Part shown: piece after piece, positions 9,173 through 17,874 of the stretch | Layout of the letters: every line of letters begins with the position of its first letter | Position numbering within the stretch: position 1 is the stretch's first letter | DNA from: UBA11400 sp964473555 | Lineage (GTDB): Bacteria; Bacteroidota; Rhodothermia; Balneolales; HLUCCA01 | Reading direction: 5' to 3' | Assembly: GCA_964473555.1 (NCBI GenBank) | Contig: CAYYPL010000002.1 | Span: 449,597 to 513,596 of the forward strand | Length of the DNA stretch: 64,000 nt | Made by a program: the position numbers and the translations under genes | The notes under the pieces: model-generated | The model's database searches: none | Seen by the model: the letters and a program-made list of their open reading frames with translations, nothing else | Told to the model about the DNA's origin: nothing

Positions 9173-10033
9173 ATGACACACAAGTCCAGAAGAATAAAAA
9201 TTCGGGATCGTTATCATGAGCGGGTGAAGCCACGATTTAGTAAACCCATTCCAAGAGTTGTGGTGCCGAGTTTTTTTACGTTGATGAATCTGTTCTGCGG
9301 GTTCCTTGCCATTGTACAAATTGCTGAGGGTCAACTTCACAATGGAGCGTGGCTCATCGTTTTTGCAGGCGTTTTTGACGCTTTAGATGGATTCATGGCC
9401 CGATTGACCAATTCTCACAGCACATTTGGTATCGAACTGGATTCACTCAGTGATGTGGTCTCATTTGGAGTTGCACCTGGTTTTTTGTTGTATCACTTCT
9501 CGTTGAACACGCTGCAGTTTCCTGGCCTCATCCTTTCAGCTCTACCAGCACTATGCGGGGCTATCAGGTTGGCACGATTTAATATCGATGCTAAGGTCGT
9601 AGAATCAGAAACCTTTAAAGGATTACCGATTCCAGTTCAGGCGATCATGATTGTTGGATTCTTTCTTGCCTTCAACAGAAACCTGGAAATCTTTGATGCG
9701 TTACGATACGGAGTCAATAATGTAATCATCCCAATGGTATTGCTATTATCACTTTTGATGGTAAGTACGGTTCCATTCGACAAAATTCCACGATTTAAAC
9801 GTGGTCACATGCGCCGTCAGCGCAGAACGGTGTTTGTATTTCTGGGATACGCGGTAATCATCCTGCTACTTCAGGAATGGGGACTTATCATTGCCTTCTC
9901 GATGTTCATACTCAAAGGGCTTGCTCTATTTATAAGTAGATTCTGGAAGGAGATTATGTATGATAGTGATGCGCGCGTACCTGAAACAGATTCTCATCAA
10001 ACGGGTCCGGGTTCCTCACAACACACCGGCTAA
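9173..10033 (+). CDS. pssA: CDP-diacylglycerol-serine O-phosphatidyltransferase
   Basis: Integral-membrane enzyme that joins CDP-diacylglycerol and L-serine to give phosphatidylserine, the substrate of the upstream psd product. The 286-residue sequence has the full CDP-alcohol phosphatidyltransferase signature: Asp69, Asp72-Gly73, Ala76-Arg77, Gly86, Asp90 and Asp94. About six to eight hydrophobic helices surround it. The basic N-terminus (HKSRRIKIRDRYHERVKPR) probably faces the cytoplasm. It lies four bases after psd and ends the cluster that starts at aroE; it converges on the thioredoxin-fold gene with 29 bases between and no clear terminator. Confidence 0.95.
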   Translation: MTHKSRRIKIRDRYHERVKPRFSKPIPRVVVPSFFTLMNLFCGFLAIVQIAEGQLHNGAWLIVFAGVFDALDGFMARLTNSHSTFGIELDSLSDVVSFGVAPGFLLYHFSLNTLQFPGLILSALPALCGAIRLARFNIDAKVVESETFKGLPIPVQAIMIVGFFLAFNRNLEIFDALRYGVNNVIIPMVLLLSLLMVSTVPFDKIPRFKRGHMRRQRRTVFVFLGYAVIILLLQEWGLIIAFSMFILKGLALFISRFWKEIMYDSDARVPETDSHQTGPGSSQHTG

Positions 10034-10062
10034 GCACATCAATTTTTGAGTATCCGGCAATA

Positions 10063-10557
10063 TTAGCGGTCCGCAACGAAATCGTGGAATTCTGTGCGTT
10101 TGTAAGCCTCTTTGCCGATGTATACCAGCATATTCTGGAAATCACTTACGGGCATGTATCCATTTATTTGAAGGATTAGCTCCCCTTTTTTGTCGATAAA
10201 TAGCATTGTGGGATACGATCTGACTCCAATTTCCCTGGCAAAATCCGTTTTGGTCATAGATTTACCGTTGAATGTGATGAATTCATCGGACTCACCATTC
10301 AGACGGACAGAGTGATAAAACGAGTTCATATTCAGTCTTACGATGCTATCCGGGTAAACTTCAGCATCGAGTTTTTTACAAAACTCACACCAGTCGGTGT
10401 AAACATTCACAAGAATTTTTTTTCCGTCAATATGGGCCCTTTGCTGAGCTTCTTCCAGACTTATCCATTGTATTTCAGTAGCCGGATTTGTCTTAGGACC
10501 ACATCCCCATACCAGGACGATCAACGCCGGAAGAATATGTCGCAGATTGTGATTCAT
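10063..10557 (-). CDS. Thioredoxin-fold lipoprotein
   Basis: A 164-residue secreted lipoprotein with a thioredoxin fold. The signal peptide ends in VLVWGC (lipobox, Cys19). The redox site is DWCEFCKKLD (CxxC), preceded by KKILVNVYT, and the cis-Pro loop is SYPTMLFID. These features are typical of the DUF255/thioredoxin_7-like lipoproteins that reduce or isomerise disulfides in the periplasm. It is a single gene; the next minus-strand operon ends 98 bases upstream. The client protein is unknown. Confidence 0.85.
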   Translation of the reverse strand: MNHNLRHILPALIVLVWGCGPKTNPATEIQWISLEEAQQRAHIDGKKILVNVYTDWCEFCKKLDAEVYPDSIVRLNMNSFYHSVRLNGESDEFITFNGKSMTKTDFAREIGVRSYPTMLFIDKKGELILQINGYMPVSDFQNMLVYIGKEAYKRTEFHDFVADR

Positions 10558-10655
10558 TTGAGTAGGATTAAGCCCAAATTTAGCACATATGCAGTTCGAA
10601 TCCGGATTAAATGATTAAGTTTTACGCTTTTTTAAAAGTAAGGAAAAGCAACTGT

Positions 10656-11612
10656 CTACAACCGGTATGTAATGCCAAGAGAATGGGTAACGCCAAATCC
10701 TGTTTCAAAAGGTACATAGGCATAATCAAATCGAAAATTTCCCTGTTCAATGCCCAGTCCGGCACTGAATCTTCGTTTCGTTTCGCCTGTTCTAATTCCA
10801 CTTCGAATAGAAATAAGTTCAGACACCACGACTTCCATACCGGTGCTTATCCAAGGTTCAGTTATTGCGGTGGCTCCATCACTTGAACCATCTTCATTGA
10901 GTGGGACTGTGAAATCAGCTGATAAAGCAACTGAAAGGGGAATTTCAGAAGAGCCAAGTGTAGAGACTTGTAAAATTCTGGACCAAACCCCACTTTTCCA
11001 CATCGTGGGCAGTGGAGATCGTTGTTCAACCAGGATTTCCATTTCTCCGTAATTGAGGAAGGAAGAACCTATTCGAAGTCGGTCATCGAGCAGTGAAGTT
11101 GTTATTCCACCACTCAGTCCGTATCCCGTTGCCCATAGATTGTAGAGTTCTTCGTAAAGGTACATACCGGTAACACCGATTGACACAGGGCCAAAATTGG
11201 TTGCAAAAGATCCAGCAAAGGCATAATAACTGACATCAAACTGACCAGTAGGGGAACCTGGAACTTGTCTGGCTTCGATGTTATTGACCGATGAAGTTAA
11301 AACACCGATACTGAAAACACCGAATCTACCCGGGGTGTGTACCGAAAAGTAGGTATTACCCGATGTATTCAACCAAAAGGTATGACTGGCAGATGCAGAA
11401 AGGCTACTTAATTGTGCGTTGTTTGCAGGATTCATAAATATCGCTGTACCGGCTGTACTTTTAGCAGTAATCGCTTCAGAAAGTGATAGAGTAACAGGAT
11501 CTGGACCAATGCCGAGTAGTTGGAATCCACCAGATTGAGCATGTACCAAATTGGGCGACAGAATAACTGTGCACAACCAAATCAAATAAGCTTTATAGTA
11601 CCGTAAGTTCAT
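10656..11612 (-). CDS. PorV/PorQ-family outer-membrane beta-barrel protein (distal copy)
   Basis: A 318-residue protein with a signal peptide ending LVHAQSGG and then a repeat-like beta-barrel pattern. The region GIGPDPVTLSLSEAITAKS...AIFMNPANNAQL matches the start of PorV/PorQ/UPF0164 barrels, which shuttle type IX secretion substrates or attach them at the surface. It ends in YRL as expected of a barrel. The ATG overlaps the stop of the upstream homologous gene as TAATG, so the two are translationally coupled. The exact family member (PorQ versus PorV) cannot be decided by eye. Confidence 0.65.
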   Translation of the reverse strand: MNLRYYKAYLIWLCTVILSPNLVHAQSGGFQLLGIGPDPVTLSLSEAITAKSTAGTAIFMNPANNAQLSSLSASASHTFWLNTSGNTYFSVHTPGRFGVFSIGVLTSSVNNIEARQVPGSPTGQFDVSYYAFAGSFATNFGPVSIGVTGMYLYEELYNLWATGYGLSGGITTSLLDDRLRIGSSFLNYGEMEILVEQRSPLPTMWKSGVWSRILQVSTLGSSEIPLSVALSADFTVPLNEDGSSDGATAITEPWISTGMEVVVSELISIRSGIRTGETKRRFSAGLGIEQGNFRFDYAYVPFETGFGVTHSLGITYRL

Positions 11613-12667
11613 TATTTATTTTTGTTTACGTGAAGTCTGAGTGAGAAAAGATGTATCCATGATATACCGTTTGGTTCACGCATCAATGCATAATCAATTT
11701 CGGGTGAATACAGATCAAAGGGTAATTTCAAGGTGAAACCTCCACTGATTCGTTGTGAGATTCGTATGGCTTTCAAATCCCCGGATTGCCAGCCTGCCCG
11801 AAGATCGATTCTCTCGTGGGCGTGCCATTGAGCCCCTAATCTAACCATCTGAATAGACGTGTTTTCCTCACCGACTTGAATCCGGGTGAATGGCCGACCC
11901 TGATCAGATAAACGCATGCTTTCGTATACCTGGCTTGTAATCACTCTGTGTTCAGTCTCAGCAAAAAGACTCAAATTGTATGAAGGGATGAAACGTTCAA
12001 ATCCAACCTTCAGACGAGTAGGAAGCTTGTCGGTGGTTTGTACAGAGCCCGCAGAGTTGTACAAATTCTGAGTGTCCCAGGTGAATTCGCTCAGTAGATC
12101 CTGTATAGTGAAACCAACGGAAGTATGTTTGTTTAACCTGTAAAGAAGACCTATGTCTGCCCCGAAAGAAGTTGGCGCAGGTATTTCTGGATTATAACGA
12201 GCGCTCAAAAACCGCGCGGTAAGTCCAATGGACAGTTTTGGGTTGATTCGCAGCCCAAATGAAGCAGCTATCTGAAAATCATGGGTATTGTAATCACCGG
12301 TAGGGTATCCACTGGGACTTCTTCCATCGAAATGTTGTACCCCAGCATACACAGTTGAGATGTGCAGACCAGCATTGGGTGGGAGTGGGAAACTAGCTGA
12401 AAGAGATGCTAAATTTCGATCAAATGACATGACCGCCGCACTCATATCTATTTGATTGTACGTAGCCTGTGAGGCGTGTGCTGGATTGTACTGAGGATAA
12501 ATTCCTAATCTGGTTCCGGCAGTGTAGGCATTACCGATCCCAAGAATCCTTGCATTCGATCCTATTCGATGATAAGACATGGCTCCACCCCCTGATTGAG
12601 CTGATAAGAGACCGGTCAAAACGAATAACCCAATGGCCAGCAGTAAGCTGAAGTTTAGTCTGTTCAT
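11612..12667 (-). CDS. PorV/PorQ-family outer-membrane beta-barrel protein (proximal copy)
   Basis: A 351-residue outer-membrane protein. Residues 1-25 form a signal peptide (LLLAIGLFVLTGLLSAQSGG). The mature start, YHRIGSNARILGIGNAYTAGTRLGIYPQYNPAHAS, is the hallmark of PorV/PorQ proteins (G-NAYTA followed by NPA). The remainder alternates predicted beta-strands up to residue 351. It sits between a FlgD-tail protein and a second PorV-like gene, with one-base TAATG overlaps on both sides. This is consistent with a small dedicated secretion or surface-attachment unit; direct evidence for a type IX system (PorK-N, SprA) is not in the window. Confidence 0.7.
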   Translation of the reverse strand: MNRLNFSLLLAIGLFVLTGLLSAQSGGGAMSYHRIGSNARILGIGNAYTAGTRLGIYPQYNPAHASQATYNQIDMSAAVMSFDRNLASLSASFPLPPNAGLHISTVYAGVQHFDGRSPSGYPTGDYNTHDFQIAASFGLRINPKLSIGLTARFLSARYNPEIPAPTSFGADIGLLYRLNKHTSVGFTIQDLLSEFTWDTQNLYNSAGSVQTTDKLPTRLKVGFERFIPSYNLSLFAETEHRVITSQVYESMRLSDQGRPFTRIQVGEENTSIQMVRLGAQWHAHERIDLRAGWQSGDLKAIRISQRISGGFTLKLPFDLYSPEIDYALMREPNGISWIHLFSLRLHVNKNK

Positions 12668-14274
12668 TAGTCTAAGATCAAAAATTTACCAGTAATCCGT
12701 TCACTACCAATTTTAATCGTGTAGAACACAGGACCGTTTGGAATTCGATTATTATTCGTTCCAAGTCCATTCCAGGCTATTTCATAGACGCCGGGCTCAC
12801 TCACACTCACATCGGGTAGACGGATTATTCTGTCCATACCGAAATCCATTAGCTCTATGGATGCTGTTCCGATTGATGTGGTTTTAAAACGAATGCGTAC
12901 GACTCCATCCTGAGTTCTGCTGAACGGACTTGGGTAGGCAAAGGTATTTGTTTCAGAGTTATCAGTCTGATAAATATTACCACCGCTCATTGGAAAGTCA
13001 ACCCTAGTAATTTCCCACGTTAACCCGTTGTCTGCGGTGGAGATCAGCCCGTCGGAGGTTCCGATCCAGATTCGGTCGGTAGTTTTTGCCGCTGTCTGGA
13101 AACTGGTTGTGTTTTTCAGAACGGAGTTCGAAGACCTGATTTGAGGTTGCTTGATCCATGTTGTACCGTTATCTGGACTTATAAACAATCCATTTCTTCC
13201 GGCTGCGAATATATATCCAGCGTTGAATGTGACATCCAGAATGTCTTCGTTGACCAAATGCTGTTCAAAAGTTAGTCCCCTGTTTGAGGTAGTCACTAAG
13301 CCTTGCCGTTCGCCCTGGAAGGTGATCCAGTTGGTCATCCAGACTTTGTGGTCGTATGGATTCTGTCGAATTCTAATTATCCAGTTTCCAAGCATCCCAT
13401 TGATTCCACCTTCGGCACGGATGTGGCGCCATCGGATACGATCTGCCGGGGAAGTTAATGCATTCTCGGAAATGTTAAGCCCTCCAGCTGTACCAGCCCA
13501 AACATATCCTTCATGATCGATCATTATGCTGAACCCCAGAAAGTTGGTCCACCCTTTGGGATATTTCTGTCCCATTATGGAGCTTGCATTCGGGGTTCTG
13601 GGATTGAACTCGAAATCGTAAGTGCCTTCAGGTGTCAGCTCATCGAGTTCAAAAGGGGGGAGTAGTAATCGCTCCCAAGTTTGACCAAAATCTGTAGACC
13701 TGCGGATGCCCAGCGCCCATGCTGCTGTGAATAGGGTACTACCTCTAAAGGTTACATTATAAGGAGGGGCTTGTTGTGGAACTACGATAGGTAATGCAGG
13801 CACATCTTGTCCACCATACCTGATTTTGGTATCTCCCGGGTTGTCTAAAGGGGGATTGATAAAGTTCCAGGAGTCGCCGCCATCTACAGACAGATAAAAT
13901 CCCATCATTGTTTGTACCGAGTTATCTCCGTCGTTGGTGATGTAACCGAGTCCAACCAAGACCGTGTCGGGTGCCAAGGCCAAAGAATAGAGTCTTCCCC
14001 GCCCTTGGGAAACGGAATCCGTGTCAGCAACGTACCAGTCGAAACTATTTCCTATGTTTCTAACTAATTGCGGCCCCACCCAAAGTGTGTCGCCTAGTGC
14101 ACCGATATTTGAAATAGAATTCTGCGAGAATATAAGTGTGCGTTCAGGTAATGGGCCGGAATTCTGTGCATGTGATTGCAGGGTAATCCCGGAAAATAGT
14201 CCGACGAGTGCGAATAGGGTATATCGGAATGAAAACAATGATTGTTGCATATGATTAGAAACTGGTACACGCAT
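12667..14274 (-). CDS. Secreted BNR/sialidase-like propeller protein with FlgD-like C-terminal sorting domain
   Basis: A 535-residue exported protein. After a signal peptide (ending SHAQ) it has several propeller-type repeats with Asp-box-like motifs (SVDGGDSWNFI, STDFGQTWERL, TSNRGLTFEQH, SPDNGTTWIKQ, TADNGLTWEIT). The last ~90 residues (AYPSPFSRTQDG ... EIAWNGLGTNNNRIPNGPVFYTIKIG) form a FlgD-type Ig domain. This domain serves as a C-terminal sorting signal in many Bacteroidota and relatives. I kept the ATG at 14274 because it overlaps the upstream stop as TAATG; an internal ATG at 14250 is an alternative and gives a tidier signal peptide. Likely surface cargo of the neighbouring PorV-like proteins. 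Confidence 0.7.
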   Translation of the reverse strand: MRVPVSNHMQQSLFSFRYTLFALVGLFSGITLQSHAQNSGPLPERTLIFSQNSISNIGALGDTLWVGPQLVRNIGNSFDWYVADTDSVSQGRGRLYSLALAPDTVLVGLGYITNDGDNSVQTMMGFYLSVDGGDSWNFINPPLDNPGDTKIRYGGQDVPALPIVVPQQAPPYNVTFRGSTLFTAAWALGIRRSTDFGQTWERLLLPPFELDELTPEGTYDFEFNPRTPNASSIMGQKYPKGWTNFLGFSIMIDHEGYVWAGTAGGLNISENALTSPADRIRWRHIRAEGGINGMLGNWIIRIRQNPYDHKVWMTNWITFQGERQGLVTTSNRGLTFEQHLVNEDILDVTFNAGYIFAAGRNGLFISPDNGTTWIKQPQIRSSNSVLKNTTSFQTAAKTTDRIWIGTSDGLISTADNGLTWEITRVDFPMSGGNIYQTDNSETNTFAYPSPFSRTQDGVVRIRFKTTSIGTASIELMDFGMDRIIRLPDVSVSEPGVYEIAWNGLGTNNNRIPNGPVFYTIKIGSERITGKFLILD

Positions 14275-15101
14275 TATCTCTGGATTACCATCTGAGTTTG
14301 AATGGTGTCTGAGCTGACGCCTTGCGTATCTAGCGCGTAGTAGAACAACTGATAGACATCCGGATTGTTTGAAGGTCCAATGTTAAATACTCTGGTGAAG
14401 ATACTATCGGCAGCTACAGCATCTCCAGAGTTAGAGTTGCCCATGTTGCCATCGTCGTAGAGACGGAAGGGTGATCCAGCCAGAAGCATATTTTGCCGGT
14501 CGCGGATGTCGACGAACACTCTGTCAATGAGTGTTTGTCCATCTGGGTGAGTCACCTTAGCCTGAAGTGCAAACGGTGATGAACCGCTGGATGGGATTCG
14601 TATCGTGTCTGGATTGCTGGTAGTTAGAACAACAGGTACCCCCAGGGTAAATCCTCTAACTTTTATGGTAGCTTGGGCCGAGTTAGATGACAATTGATCA
14701 CCGGTCGAAACATACAGATACAATCTGTAATCGTTAAAATCAGTAGTACTACTGGGAATGCTCAGGGCTTGTTCAAAGTCGGTTGAAGAAGTAAGGGTCA
14801 GCGTCCTGAATGCGACCGGCTGAGAGTCTGAAGCTCTTATCAGCTCCATATTTAAATCAGAAGGCGACGGGTTTTGGGTGTTGACTTGTATCCTGCCCGT
14901 GATGTTTATCACGATAACCGAGTCCTTAACTCCATCTGAAGGTGTAAAGTGGATCCGTTCAGGATTTACACGCAGTCGGGTGATCACATAGGTTTCTTTG
15001 TCTGACCGAGATGATGGAATGTCATCTCCGCAGCTATAAACCGACCACATCGTAAGCACATAGATGATGGAAAGAGCTTTACGCTCGAGGATGAACTTCA
15101 T
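14274..15101 (-). CDS. Lipoprotein of unknown function heading the PorV-like operon
   Basis: A 275-residue predicted lipoprotein. The signal peptide ends VYSCGDD (lipobox Cys). The body looks like consecutive beta-sandwich (Ig-like) domains, e.g. HPDGQTLIDRVFVDIRD and SGDAVAADSIFTRVFNIG. The late segment with DDGNMGNSNSGD resembles the choice-of-anchor or 'reversible' Ig domains of surface proteins. I chose the ATG at 15101 over the upstream TTG at 15110. It is the first gene of the four-gene minus operon and is divergent from the trp leader; no function is recognised. Confidence 0.6.
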   Translation of the reverse strand: MKFILERKALSIIYVLTMWSVYSCGDDIPSSRSDKETYVITRLRVNPERIHFTPSDGVKDSVIVINITGRIQVNTQNPSPSDLNMELIRASDSQPVAFRTLTLTSSTDFEQALSIPSSTTDFNDYRLYLYVSTGDQLSSNSAQATIKVRGFTLGVPVVLTTSNPDTIRIPSSGSSPFALQAKVTHPDGQTLIDRVFVDIRDRQNMLLAGSPFRLYDDGNMGNSNSGDAVAADSIFTRVFNIGPSNNPDVYQLFYYALDTQGVSSDTIQTQMVIQR

Positions 15102-15183
15102 GAGTAACAAGAACTAAAAGCCAAGAAGGTGACAATTTGGCAATATGATGGTGTTGTCTTATCAATTTAACACAAAATAATCA

Positions 15184-15214
15184 TTGACATTGCACGGATC
15201 TCGGATTAATTTTG
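15184..15214 (+). promoter_or_regulatory. trp operon promoter (Bacteroidota type)
   Basis: TTGACA at 15184-15189 and TAATTTTG at 15207-15214. The second box is an exact match to the Bacteroidota TAnnTTTG element, with 20 bases between TTG and TA. Transcription should start at about 15218-15219, which is the first base of the trpL start codon or the base next to it. Confidence 0.65.
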
Positions 15215-15218
15215 GCGT

Positions 15219-15281
15219 ATGGAAAACATCTCAAATCACAATATAATTTGGTGGTGGCCGCTTCAACAGCGGTTCGTCTGA
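15219..15281 (+). CDS. trpL: trp operon leader peptide with three consecutive Trp codons
   Basis: A 20-codon ORF, ATG at 15219 to TGA at 15279-15281. Its product contains NIIWWWPLQQ, with TGG TGG TGG at 15249-15257. Three tandem codons for a rare amino acid, just upstream of overlapping hairpins and a terminator ahead of trpE, is the classic layout of ribosome-mediated attenuation. Stalling at the Trp codons under low charged tRNA-Trp would cover the first hairpin arm (15258-15262) and favour the antiterminator. There is no room for a Shine-Dalgarno if transcription starts where the promoter predicts, so translation is probably leaderless. The peptide itself is expected to have no function. 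Confidence 0.85.
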   Translation: MENISNHNIIWWWPLQQRFV

Positions 15282-15346
15282 GATTTGTTTTGTACATACT
15301 CCAGAATTTTGTCGAACCCGCATCAGATACCTGTTGTGGGTTTTTT
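15258..15346 (+). promoter_or_regulatory. trp attenuator: pause hairpin, antiterminator and terminator
   Basis: Three mutually exclusive pairings can be drawn by hand. Hairpin 1:2 is CCGCT (15258-15262) with AGCGG (15268-15272). Antiterminator 2:3 is GCGGTTCG (15269-15276) with 15313-15321, with one bulged C. Terminator 3:4 is AACCCGCA (15315-15322) with TGTGGGTT (15335-15342), extended by CAG/CTG across a T-T mismatch around a four-base loop, and followed by TTTTTTG. The 2:3 pairing uses the 5' arm of both the pause hairpin's partner and the terminator, which is what attenuation needs. trpE starts 20 bases after the T-run. Confidence 0.8.
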
Positions 15347-15366
15347 GTTTTTAGGGACTTAAGATC

Positions 15367-16836
15367 ATGAATTACGAAGAGTTTAAATCGCTTTCAAGCA
15401 CATACACCGCGATTCCGGTTTATCGCAAGTTACTTGCAGATGTGATAACACCTGTATCGCTGTTTTTAAAGCTTCGTCAACATGCGGAGTATCCATTTTT
15501 GTTTGAATCCGTGGAGGGGGGAGAGCGTCTGGCCAGGTATTCGTTCATGGGGCGTAATCCTTATCGAATTCTCACCAGCATTCAGAGGAAGCCGTATTTG
15601 TGCGATCTTCCAGACGGGAATCAAACTCTGGTTGAAGGGCGTGAATTTTACGATGTTCTCAGAGAACTGACCACGCAGCATACCGAACCGAAGTTAAACG
15701 GACTTCCACGACTCACTGGTGGTGCTGTAGGGTTTTCGGCCTATGATACCATCAGGTACACCGAAGAATTATTGGATGTACCTGAGGATCCCCTAAAACT
15801 ACCGGAAGCCCAGTGGTCGTTTTATGATGAAGTATATGCAATAGACCACGTCAAGCATCAGGTAATCTTGTTAAAAACTGTATTCATCGATACGGAAAAA
15901 AATCTTCGTGAACAGTTCGATTCAGCGTTATGTGCATTGGATCGCATGCAGGGAGTCATGCAACTGGACGCGAATCGTGGAGATTTCTGCCTTGGTGAAG
16001 CTTCCTTAACAAGTAACACCACGAAAGACCGATTTTCACAGATGGTCGCGAAGGCAAAAGACTATATTTACGAAGGTGATATTTTTCAGGTTGTGTTGTC
16101 TCAGCGATTCAGTAAGACGTTTTCGGGAGACCGATTTATGTTATACCGTGCGCTTCGTATGGTGAATCCATCACCCTATTTGTTTTATCTTGATTTCAAC
16201 GAATTCGCCCTGATTGGATCCTCTCCAGAAGTACTGGTACGAGTCCAGGACAGAGTGGCGGAGGTTTTACCTATTGCAGGTACTCGTCCAAGAGGTACAA
16301 CCGCTGAACAGGACAAGGCCTATGAAGAAGACTTGAAGCATGATCCGAAAGAAGTCGCAGAGCACATCATGCTTGTTGATTTGGGGCGTAACGATTTATC
16401 ACGGGTTTGTGAGTCGGGTACGGTCAAAGTAGTTCGAAATCAGGCCATAGAACGGTACTCTCATGTGATGCATATCGTATCGGACGTGCACGGGAAGCTG
16501 GCATCTGATATGACTTCAGTCGATGCGCTGATGTATTGTTTTCCAGCGGGAACGGTCAGTGGAGCTCCGAAAGTACGAGCCATGGAAATCATTGATGAGC
16601 TGGAAGTACACAAACGTGGTCCGTATGCCGGAGCGGTGGGTTATTTCGATTTTTCCGGGAACATGGATACCTGCATTGCGATTAGAACCATGGTAGCTAC
16701 TCATGACACCGTCTACATTCAGGCTGGTGCCGGAATTGTGGCCGACAGTATTGCGGAAAACGAATATCAGGAAACGGTCAATAAGGCCAAAGCGTTGGTA
16801 GAGGCGCTGAATGTGGCAATTGATCTGAATCAGTAA
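15367..16836 (+). CDS. trpE: Anthranilate synthase component I
   Basis: With TrpG it converts chorismate and glutamine to anthranilate, the first committed step of tryptophan synthesis. The 489-residue protein has the N-terminal regulatory motif PFLFESVEGGERLARYSFMG, which corresponds to the tryptophan-binding LLES region. The chorismate-binding domain follows with IFQVVLSQRF, GSSPEVLVRV, IAGTRPRG, LVDLGRNDLSRVCE, FPAGTVSGAPKVRAMEIIDE and QAGAGIVADS. Length is normal. It is the first structural gene after the attenuator; trpS follows closely. Feedback inhibition by Trp is likely given the N-terminal motif. Confidence 0.97.
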   Translation: MNYEEFKSLSSTYTAIPVYRKLLADVITPVSLFLKLRQHAEYPFLFESVEGGERLARYSFMGRNPYRILTSIQRKPYLCDLPDGNQTLVEGREFYDVLRELTTQHTEPKLNGLPRLTGGAVGFSAYDTIRYTEELLDVPEDPLKLPEAQWSFYDEVYAIDHVKHQVILLKTVFIDTEKNLREQFDSALCALDRMQGVMQLDANRGDFCLGEASLTSNTTKDRFSQMVAKAKDYIYEGDIFQVVLSQRFSKTFSGDRFMLYRALRMVNPSPYLFYLDFNEFALIGSSPEVLVRVQDRVAEVLPIAGTRPRGTTAEQDKAYEEDLKHDPKEVAEHIMLVDLGRNDLSRVCESGTVKVVRNQAIERYSHVMHIVSDVHGKLASDMTSVDALMYCFPAGTVSGAPKVRAMEIIDELEVHKRGPYAGAVGYFDFSGNMDTCIAIRTMVATHDTVYIQAGAGIVADSIAENEYQETVNKAKALVEALNVAIDLNQ

Positions 16837-16855
16837 TTTGAAAAACATATCCAAA

Positions 16856-17869
16856 ATGACACCTACTGAATCACCTTCAGCACCAGATCGTCTTCCAACT
16901 ATCCTTTCTGGTATTACGCCGTCAGGACGCTTGCACATAGGAAACTATTTTGGTGCCATCAAGCAACATATTGAGTTACAGGATCAGGGTGACGCTTTTT
17001 TCTTTATTGCCAATTACCATGCCATGACCTCCAGACACGACGGTAACCTTATGTATCGGCATACGCTGGATATCACGTTAGACTATCTGGCCCTTGGACT
17101 TGATCCGTCAAGGTGTACATTTTTTGCGCAAAGTGATGTGCCGCAGGTAACTGAATTGAGTTGGATGCTAGGTACGTTGTGTCCAGTAAGCTTAATGGAA
17201 AAAGCGGTGTCCTATAAAGATAAAGTAAGTCAGGGCTTATCGGCAAACGTTGGACTATTTACCTATCCGATACTTCAGGCTGCAGATATTCTCATCTATC
17301 ATTCTGATATCGTACCTGTTGGAGCCGACCAAAAGCAACATATTGAAATTACCCGAGATCTGGCTGTAAAATTCAATATGGCCTATGATGCAGCATACTT
17401 ACGAATTCCAGAGGCGCGCATTGTTGAAGCTGTTGCCACCGTACCGGGAACCGACGGGCGTAAAATGAGCAAGTCTTACAATAACACGATAGGCATATTT
17501 GACGAAGGTTCTGAGCTTAAGAAGAAGGTGATGTCTATTGAAACCGATTCCACACCCCTTGAAGCTCCGAAAGATCCAACCACGTGTAATGTCTTTGCAT
17601 TGATCAAATTATTTGCTCCCGCTGAGCAGACAGCAGAAATTGCTTCTAAGTATCGAAACGGGGGATATGGATATGGTCATGCCAAAAAGGAACTTTTGGC
17701 TTTGATCGACGATTATTTTCGGGAAGCTCGTGAGCGACGCAAAAAAATGGCATCCGATGTAGAAGGGCTTCACAAAGTGCTTCGTGAAGGCGGTCAAAAA
17801 GCTCGTGAGCGTGCCGAATCTGTGATGGAGCCTATCCGAAAAGCAACCGGAATTGTTCGACATTTTTAA
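16856..17869 (+). CDS. trpS: Tryptophanyl-tRNA synthetase
   Basis: Charges tRNA-Trp with tryptophan. The 337-residue class I synthetase contains the HIGH-type signature GRLHIGNYFGAI, the tryptophan pocket region ILQAADILIYHSDIVPVGADQKQHIE, and KMSKS in GRKMSKSYNN. I chose the ATG at 16856; a TTG at 16838, one base after the trpE stop, would add six residues. Its place between trpE and trpG is unusual. It puts the enzyme that makes the attenuator's signal, charged tRNA-Trp, under that same attenuator. trpG follows after five bases. Confidence 0.96.
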   Translation: MTPTESPSAPDRLPTILSGITPSGRLHIGNYFGAIKQHIELQDQGDAFFFIANYHAMTSRHDGNLMYRHTLDITLDYLALGLDPSRCTFFAQSDVPQVTELSWMLGTLCPVSLMEKAVSYKDKVSQGLSANVGLFTYPILQAADILIYHSDIVPVGADQKQHIEITRDLAVKFNMAYDAAYLRIPEARIVEAVATVPGTDGRKMSKSYNNTIGIFDEGSELKKKVMSIETDSTPLEAPKDPTTCNVFALIKLFAPAEQTAEIASKYRNGGYGYGHAKKELLALIDDYFREARERRKKMASDVEGLHKVLREGGQKARERAESVMEPIRKATGIVRHF

Positions 17870-17874
17870 CTTTT

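Noticed and set aside
16838..16855. TTG start for trpS one base after trpE
   Set aside because: The ATG at 16856 gives a normal N-terminus; the extra six residues add nothing recognisable.
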